Source of the DNA: Saccharum officinarum
Lineage: Eukaryota > Streptophyta > Magnoliopsida > Poales > Poaceae
Reading direction: 5' to 3'
DNA: 64,000 bases
NCBI GenBank assembly: GCA_020631735.1
Contig: CM036168.1
Coordinates: 101,390,036 to 101,454,035 of the forward strand
Positions 57,909-64,000 of the stretch are shown piece by piece; position 1 is the first letter of the stretch, and each line of letters opens with the position of its first letter. A program made the position numbers and the translations under genes. A model generated the notes under the pieces. It searched no databases. It saw only the letters and a program-made list of their open reading frames with translations, and had not been told where the DNA came from.

Positions 57909-60479
57909 AGCTCCCTCAAGCTTACCCTTTGCTAGTCCCTTAGCAAAGCCAAACTTAGTAGACTTGGAAAAGAACTTGAACATATTGAGATTTTTAGAAA
58001 AATATTGAGATAACTCCTAGAGAGTACACATGCATTCAAACAAAAATTCTACTCCGGATTCTGATCTAACTTTCAAACTTACTCATATTACCTTTAACCA
58101 TGGAGCTTTTTAGCCTTCACCTAGGTCTTGAGCAATTGAAAGATAGAACAATCAAGTCAAGCACTATGTCTCTAGCTCTTCACTCAACCATTATTCCAGA
58201 GTTTTGCAAGTTTTCACAATAAAACTCAGAGCTTCAATTGTATGACACTCTCAAATCTCTCAATATATGTGATATTTGTGGATTCTCACTAAGGCATTAA
58301 TGATGTTATGCCTTTCTCTACTACCACTAAGGCTTATGTGGAGCTCATAGGATTGGAGAAAATATAAACAGAGCATACTTGCAATTCATATATTGTAGAG
58401 TCAAACAATGAATCCAAAGAGAGTTAAGTCATACAATCAAATCAATATGTGCATGTGTATGAAATATGGTGGACAAATGATAGGTGTATATGGTGGCTAA
58501 TCCTAATTCTAATACTGCTCCTTGAAAACATATCTCTCTTAAAAATTGAAGAACACTTTGTAAAGAAAACATGGGCTATCTTATTCATCTCTTTTTTTAG
58601 GCGGGCATCTAAGTACCCATTGTTTTATTCTATTGGACACTTGTCCATTTTTTTTAATACTTTTCTTTTCTTTAATAACTATTGCATAGCCACTTGTAGC
58701 TTTCTGCAACAAAACTTTGGAGAGATAATAATAAGAACTTTGGAGCATTTATTTGGGGGCTATCCTATAGGGCATATATTTTTGGGTGTTTACTCTCAGT
58801 GTAAGAGCAAAACATTTTTATGTGGATCAAGATGAAATAAAAGATGAGTGCGCATACTCCCAGTGTAGGAATAGTGCATATGTGGATGGTGTGTACGTGA
58901 TCTTGATTTTAAGAGCATGACAAACCTCTCATAAGACATCAACAAAGCTTAACCAAACTCAATGCAAAGCAAGCAACATATAAGTGGAAGGTTTCCTATT
59001 CTAAATATCATATTTGGCTTTGGTAGGAATTCAAGCTTTGTTATATAAAAGCTCATCATATAAGTTTTAAGATTTCAAAAGATAAATCTCTAGAACTCTA
59101 GTATCGTTAGGAACAAGATAAATAGCAGCTCAAACTTTCTTATATCATATCCCTCAATTACCTAGACTTAGCTCAAGCATATGCTCCCACAAGTTTTAGG
59201 CTCATAGCAAATTCTTCTATCAAATCAAAACTTGGGAGAATTCAAATCTGAATACTAGGTACTAAAACAGGAATTATAGTTGAGCTCTATTCATTATTTC
59301 TATTGCCAACATTTTATGACTCTTAAAAGTAGAAAAAAATCTAAACACACTTTTTATTTTGTTTTCAAAGTTTAAAATCACACCTTAATATATATAACTA
59401 GCTAGGATAATTTTTATTTGGTTTTGAATTGTTATTCATCTTTTTATTTCTTTTAACTAACAAAAAACAAACTCAAATATAATAACTAAACAGGAAAGAA
59501 ATACTAAGCTAGATACATAGGGGAATGCTCCTCCTCCAAGCTGAATGTTGTCGTGGTTGAAAATTGAGAATCTTTAGAGCGAGCTCATCAGTGGCAGTCC
59601 TTCTTATTCCGGCAGAGTGTAGCATCTACCACCGAATAAACTTACTCAAAGTGATATCCTGCAAAATATACTCCAGCAAGAACTCCAAAAAACTCGAAGC
59701 TTTGATCATGACAAGGGGTTAGTGGTCAGCTAAGCAATTGATTGTCCTTATTGCTTGAGATAGATTCATAAATTGATAAAACTAGGATAGGATATTAACT
59801 TTCATATTTTTGTGATTTTCTTTTTATAATGAAAAAGAAATACATATGCAATATTTTTATTTTTATGCCATCACGGTGAATAATCCTACAGGGTTACCAT
59901 AAGTTACTCACACGAGGCTTCAGACTTTTATGATGTAATGATAAAAGCAATAAATATTTTTATTTTATTTTCTAAGTATGCAAAGACAGATGAAACATTA
60001 TGAAATATTTTTCTAATATAAAATGCTAAAGTGAACAATAATCTAAATGCAATGATAAAACAGAAAAGTAAATATGTTAACAGAATAATTCATACAATGG
60101 ATAACTACCATTATTACCTCATGGCAAGGGTACGGAATTTAATAGTCCTCTGAACAGGACTAGGTAGGAGACATGCTTACTATTTAGGTTCATCATCTGA
60201 TCCTGCTGAAGAATCAGATGCTTGCTCTTCTTGCGGTGTTGATGTTGATGTTGTCTTCTTTCTCCATCCTAAGTGGTATGTGTAGCATAATTGGGCTATG
60301 TAGCTTCTTCATTAATAGGCTCTTCAATCTTCTTATCTTGAGTGTCCCATTCATTCCAGCGGTCTTCATACCTTGATATTTCTCCTGGGTAATCTGCCCA
60401 TCCATCCTTTAGGGGCTGGTTTGCTTGACGGTGGGATCGACGTCTCCTCCTATTGTAGTTCTTCTTGGGCTATTCATAA
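57909..60479 (-). other. Element 3 internal region lacking pol
   Basis: About 2.6 kb where a full Athila or Tat element would have reverse transcriptase and integrase. I see no YVDD/FIDD, RNase H or DDE motif on either strand. Minus-strand fragments near 59520-59700 resemble the non-coding tail seen in related elements. A hydrophobic plus-strand frame (58449-58835) is antisense to the element. Non-autonomy is inferred from absence. Confidence 0.6.
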
Positions 60480-60946
60480 TTAGTATAACTATTAAAGTAA
60501 CAGCGTACCTTTCTTTCTGGAAATTGTAAGTGGACTTGTCCAGATCTAATGTAGATGACAGCGTTGGTAGTGTTGAGGAGCAGTCTTCCCAAAATAATGG
60601 GGGTCTCTTCTTCTTCTATTCCCATGTCTAGGACCATGAAATCGGTAGGAACATAGTGATCTTAAATTTGTACAATGACATCCTTTACTATTCCCTCCAA
60701 GAACCGAACTGATTGGTCTACCATCTGCAACTGCATATATGTAGGATACAAGGGTTCGTTACCAAATAAATATTCATATGTTACCTTTGACATTATGTTG
60801 ACACCCGATCCAATATCACAGAAGGTCTTATGGAAAACTTTCGGATTGATTAGGCATTCAATTGTTGATACTTTAGGATCATCCTTCTTCACCAGGAATG
60901 GTAGAGTGAGCAAACCTTCATACTCTGATTGGATTGTGTTGATCAT
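60480..60946 (-). pseudogene. Element 3 protease-like domain, second copy
   Basis: The minus frame 60662-60946 encodes DPKVSTIECLINPKV, then FCDIGSGVNIMSKVTYEYL (retroviral-type aspartic protease, with DIGSG in place of D(S/T)GA) and MQLQMVDQSVRF. The flap and C-terminal half continue after a stop at 60662: PIILGRLLLNTTNAVI near 60530-60610. It is homologous, motif for motif, to the copy at 61080-61600 just upstream in sense direction. A tandem duplication of the domain is the simplest reading. Confidence 0.7.
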
Positions 60947-61079
60947 CTTGACAGTCTCTTCTTATGCCTATCTAACCTTGTTCTTCCTCCAGCTTCTAGG
61001 ATTCTTCTTCTTCTTCTTGATCGTCACTGGTTCATTTCTCTTGGATGGCGCATGGGGTTGCAGGTGTGTGCAGCATCCG

Positions 61080-61793
61080 GTTCTTGAATGAGAACTTCTC
61101 TTTATTGTCCTTAATAGTGAAAATAATCTTAGAATGCTCTGCATAGATGATGGCCTTCGTGGTGCATAGGAATGGTCAGCCTAAAATGATCGGTGCTTTC
61201 TCATCTTTTCCTGTGTCCACGACCACAAAGTCTACAGGAACATATGATTATCCCACTCTAATGATAGCATCTTCAAGAACTCCCTCAGAGTAGCACAGTG
61301 TCTGATCTGCAAGCTGCAAACGCATATTTGTATACAATATAGGATATCCTAAAATCTTATCATGAATTACCTTAGGCATAATGTTGACACTTGCACCAAA
61401 ATTGCAAATAGCTTCTAGGAAAATGTGACATCCTATGGAGATAGGAATGACAGGTCTCCCTGGATCACCTTTCTTGTCGAGAAGTGTGTAATCAATCCAC
61501 TTCACTTCCGGTGGTTGGATATGATAATTAGCTACATTGTAAATATCAACAAGATTTGTAATTTCTAAATCTTCTAGCTGGCCCAGAATCTTACTTTTCT
61601 CCAGTGGAGGAACAGCAGCTGCTAGCTGAGCTAATTGTGATTCTATCATTTTATTAAAGTTGTGTTGATTCTTAATGGCAGAAGCAAAGGTATCCATTCT
61701 AGTGCTTATATTTTCTAAAGTTTTATTAGTAGAAGCTACCTTTCTAGTCAATTGATCTAATAGTCTAGATTGACCAGCAACTAAATCTCTCAA
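61080..61793 (-). pseudogene. Element 3 gag C-terminus and protease-like domain, first copy
   Basis: The minus frame 61248-61793 begins with a helical gag-type segment (LLDQLTRKVASTNKTLENI, SQLAQLAAAVPP). It is followed by the protease: ICNFGASVNIMPKVIHDKI, with Asn replacing the catalytic Asp of DLGAS, then MRLQLADQTLCYSEG. After a stop at 61248 the second half reads KAPIILG and TKAIIY (about 61130-61230). The changed catalytic residue and the stop imply no activity. Confidence 0.75.
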
Positions 61794-61799
61794 AGGTGG

Positions 61800-62905
61800 T
61801 TGATTTAAAGCATTGTAATTATTACCTTGAAAGTTACCTTGGTAGTTTGGCCTCTGTTGCTAATTCTATACTTGATTTTGCTGAGGACGATAGTTGTTGT
61901 TGATGTAGTTCACATCCTCTTGAAGTTCAGTGTAGTTGCTCCCTGAATGCCTAGTGTCTCCACACTCTTCACAAGTCATGCGGGAATCATGAATGTGCAT
62001 GACTTCTTTCTTTTCGCCCATTTGATCTTCGAGCCTCTTGATCAGTAGATCTACCTTGGCAGTCAGTATGTCTACCTCTTTGAGTTGATGCATACCTCCT
62101 CCTCTCTTACGAGGTTGAACACGTTCTTCATTCCAGCTCTGATTGGAAGCCATCTTCTCAACAAGTGATGTTGCATCTGCGACGTTGAGTGACAAGAATG
62201 CACCTCTAGTAGCAGCATCAATAGTCTCACGGGTGCTAGTGTTTAGCCCATGATAGAAAGTCTGCAATAATAGCCAACTCTCTATCCCATGATGAGGACA
62301 TTCTGTAATATAATCTTAAAGGCATTCCCAAGCTTCGGGGATTGATTCATCATGTTGATGTTGAAAGCTTAAAATTTTCCCGCGCAGAGCATTGGTCTTG
62401 CCTATGGGAAAGAACTTGGCCAGAAAAGCAGTTGAACAGATATTCCATGTAGTGTGTTTCTCTCTGTTTGCATAGAACCACTGCTTAGCTTTTCCTAATA
62501 GTGAAAATGGGAAAAGGCGGAGTAAAATAGCATCTCTACGTACTCCCTTGATAGTGAAGGTGTTGTAGATCTCTAGAAAGTGTTGTAAATGTGCACTTAC
62601 ATCTTCATGAGCCTTTCCATAAAACTAATTAGCTTGCACCGTAGTAATGAGTGCAGGCTTGAGCTCGAATCCATTGTCTCTAACATTGACTTCAGGTCTA
62701 GTATGAATATTTGTTGTTGTCGGAGCAGAGAATTCATGGAGACTCTTCTGTGCCATAGCCTCAAACTCTGGTATCAAACTTCTTCTGATTCAGTGGTCTT
62801 CCAACTCAAGAACAAGAACCTTCTTGAGTTTAGCTCTAGTCTTCTTGAGTAATGCTTCTGGATCATCAACCAAGTTTTTTGGAAGATTACACATACATTA
62901 CCCTG
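61800..62905 (-). pseudogene. Element 3 gag, broken
   Basis: Minus-strand pieces show a retrotransposon gag domain: HLQHFLEIYNTFTIKGV, LLRLFPFSLLGKAKQWFY (about 62450-62620), then FYHGLNTSTRETIDAATRGA, and a CCHC-like knuckle CEECGDTRHSGSNY lacking the last Cys (61866-62267). The wording is that of Athila/Tat-type gag proteins. Several stops separate the pieces. Confidence 0.8.
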
Positions 62906-63025
62906 CATAAGATACACAAGTAGACGAAACAAGGGTAAACCTATTATGAGTAGAGATCAATGGTCATTTTTTCTTCTCAGCAGTTACATAAAATTATAAT
63001 TACTTTCTAAGTTAGATACCTTCCC

Positions 63026-63042
63026 CGACAATGGCGCCAAAA
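63026..63042 (-). other. Element 3 primer-binding site
   Basis: On the minus strand TTTTTGGCGCCATTGTCGGGG lies just inside the LTR. TGGCGCC(A/G)TTG-type sites are complementary to a tRNA-Asp/Asn-type primer used by Athila and Tat elements. The exact tRNA was not checked. Confidence 0.7.
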
Positions 63043-63047
63043 ATCCT

Positions 63048-63479
63048 TGTTGGCATATCTTAACTCCATTACTAAAAGTAGTATTACTCCTACTAATAGC
63101 AATGGCGCCAGAAATGATATAGTAATTATTAACTTGTCACTGTTACAGTAGCCACCTATCAATTAACCTTCATCTCTAATATTTAACTAGGTTGTCATCC
63201 CTAGTGATGAACTTAGAAATGTTGTTGGTTCTATCTAGCATTACTACAAAAATAACACTAGACAGGAATCTATTATTTCATGTAACTAAAAAGAATATAA
63301 AGATAAGAATGGGAAGAATAATTCTGCAAGCGGACAGATAATTATACCATTATAGCATTTTACCCAAGAGTATTCCAAGGTTGTTGATTTATAATTTTAC
63401 CACTGGGAAGGTATGACTATTCTATGCAATGCACTAGTATTGATAATTCATGAATATGCATGAGAGAATGAACCAACAT
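63048..63479 (-). repeat. Element 3 right LTR (5' LTR in sense), truncated by element 4
   Basis: Starts TGTTGGCATATCTTAACTCC and runs parallel to the left LTR up to GAGAATGAACCAACAT. From 63480 the sequence changes to element 4, whereas the left LTR continues with ATTATATACTC. Confidence 0.88.
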
Positions 63480-64000
63480 TGTCGGGTATCGAAATACCCA
63501 AGGTACCCAACAGGGGGTAAAATACGGCACCCTGCACATTTGTAGGCCCATCGTAGGGGACTCAAAAAGCACTGACAGTGTGTCAGTCGCTCAAGGCGTG
63601 AACGGCAAACTCTATCTCGCCCGAGCCTGTGGAGAGGCCTCAGGCACGATAGGCGTCTCGGGCACCATTTCTCTATCTCGCTCGAGCCCCCACGGCATCA
63701 TCAAAGGTGGCTGACCCCCCACGGCGCATTTCCGCGCCTCGCTCGAGGGGCACATGGAACCCTCAGGCAAGACGGGGAGCCACGGGGGCCCCCAACACGG
63801 TGCTCGCTCCATCGACGTGGTGGACGTGAACGTGCACAGTCAACAGGGGCACAGGAACCACGCCCTGACTTGAGTTGACCCCGGTCATTCTACTACAACG
63901 ACATCCATACCTCCAGAGCAACGGGGGTGACGACAGATGTGCCACCTAAACCCCTCACTACGAAAATCCCGGCGCACATGTCAGCCACCTTCATGGCACA
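63480..64000. mobile_element. Element 4: LTR start of a Tat-like gypsy element (runs off the window)
   Basis: Begins TGTCGGGTATCGAAATACCC, GC-rich, with repeated CTCGCTCGAG/CTCGCCCGAG text. TGTCGGG..TACCC starts are characteristic of the abundant Tat/Retand-type LTRs of panicoid grasses. AACAT at 63475-63479 is the candidate left target duplication. Orientation cannot be told because only one LTR edge is visible. Confidence 0.65.

Larger units (their letters stand above)
41752..63479 (-). mobile_element. Element 3: Athila-like Ty3/gypsy element, non-autonomous, interrupted by elements 2 and 4
   Basis: Left LTR: 41752-42541 plus 57057-57908. Internal region: 57909-63047. Right LTR: 63048-63479, where element 4 is inserted. 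LTRs start TGTTGGCAT and end CCGTCAACA. A primer-binding site (TGGCGCCATTGTCGGGG, minus strand 63026-63042) and a polypurine tract (TTGAGGGAGCT, minus strand at 57909) confirm orientation. Gag and protease are present but damaged. I saw no reverse transcriptase, RNase H or integrase motif, so the element depended on others. The LTRs differ by roughly 5-6% over the first 250 bp, so it is older than element 1. It inserted just inside element 5, with ATGCT preceding its left end. Confidence 0.82.

Noticed and set aside
58449..58835. A hydrophobic frame that could be an envelope-like protein
   Set aside because: It lies antisense to element 3, is AT-driven and has no signal-anchor layout or known motif.

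Overview
This is a plant nuclear window, almost certainly from a grass (Poaceae) and probably a panicoid. The evidence is the transposon families: Ty3/gypsy chromovirus, Athila-like and Tat-like LTR elements, CACTA, hAT, Mutator-like and small MITE families, plus L1-type LINE relics. A run of exactly 100 N at 13534-13633 is a scaffold gap. Only one likely ordinary host gene is visible: a two-exon gene for a secreted, cysteine-rich protein with a proline-rich tail (19932-20645, minus strand). Most of the rest is transposable-element DNA in layers.

Layout. 1-3250: GC-rich then AT-rich DNA without a recognisable gene, leading into a damaged hAT transposase gene (3267-5321). 6644-10020: a complete non-autonomous CACTA element with a 3-bp target duplication (TTG). 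10.0-14.5 kb: a MITE cluster, a LINE 3' end, a GC-rich minisatellite cut by the gap, and a LINE ORF2 C-terminal relic. 15595-16324: a hAT-type MITE with a near-perfect 8-bp target duplication. 16538-19700: an inverted-repeat element flanked on both sides by (TA)n, like the microsatellite-targeting Micron elements of rice. Then come the Cys-rich gene and a short 5'-truncated LINE with its target duplication. 21779-33586: a young minus-strand chromovirus (element 1; LTRs about 1% apart by hand count). 34.6-39.0 kb: a Mutator-like inverted repeat, a cluster of three unrelated host-gene fragments (kinase, CAF1 deadenylase, P450) and a ~980-bp fold-back repeat. 40.2-64.0 kb: a nest of four LTR elements. 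Element 5 was invaded by element 3 (Athila-like), which carries element 2 (chromovirus, TSD CGATC) in one LTR and element 4 (Tat-like, runs off the window) in the other.

The most striking observation is in the two chromoviruses. Each has an extra sense-strand reading frame between the 5' LTR and gag, and in both the predicted N-terminus resembles the histone H3 tail. In element 2 it matches 16 of the first 20 H3 residues, including the K9-S10-T11-G12-G13 core. In element 1 it is diverged (9 of 20), but the frame is an intact 286 codons. The extra proteins also share acidic and coiled-coil segments. Both elements carry a chromodomain at the integrase C-terminus, a module type that in related elements binds methylated H3. 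An element encoding both an H3-tail look-alike and a chromodomain suggests self-directed chromatin recognition or interference with silencing. That functional reading is inference.

All calls were made by reading the sequence. No database search, structure prediction or alignment program was run.
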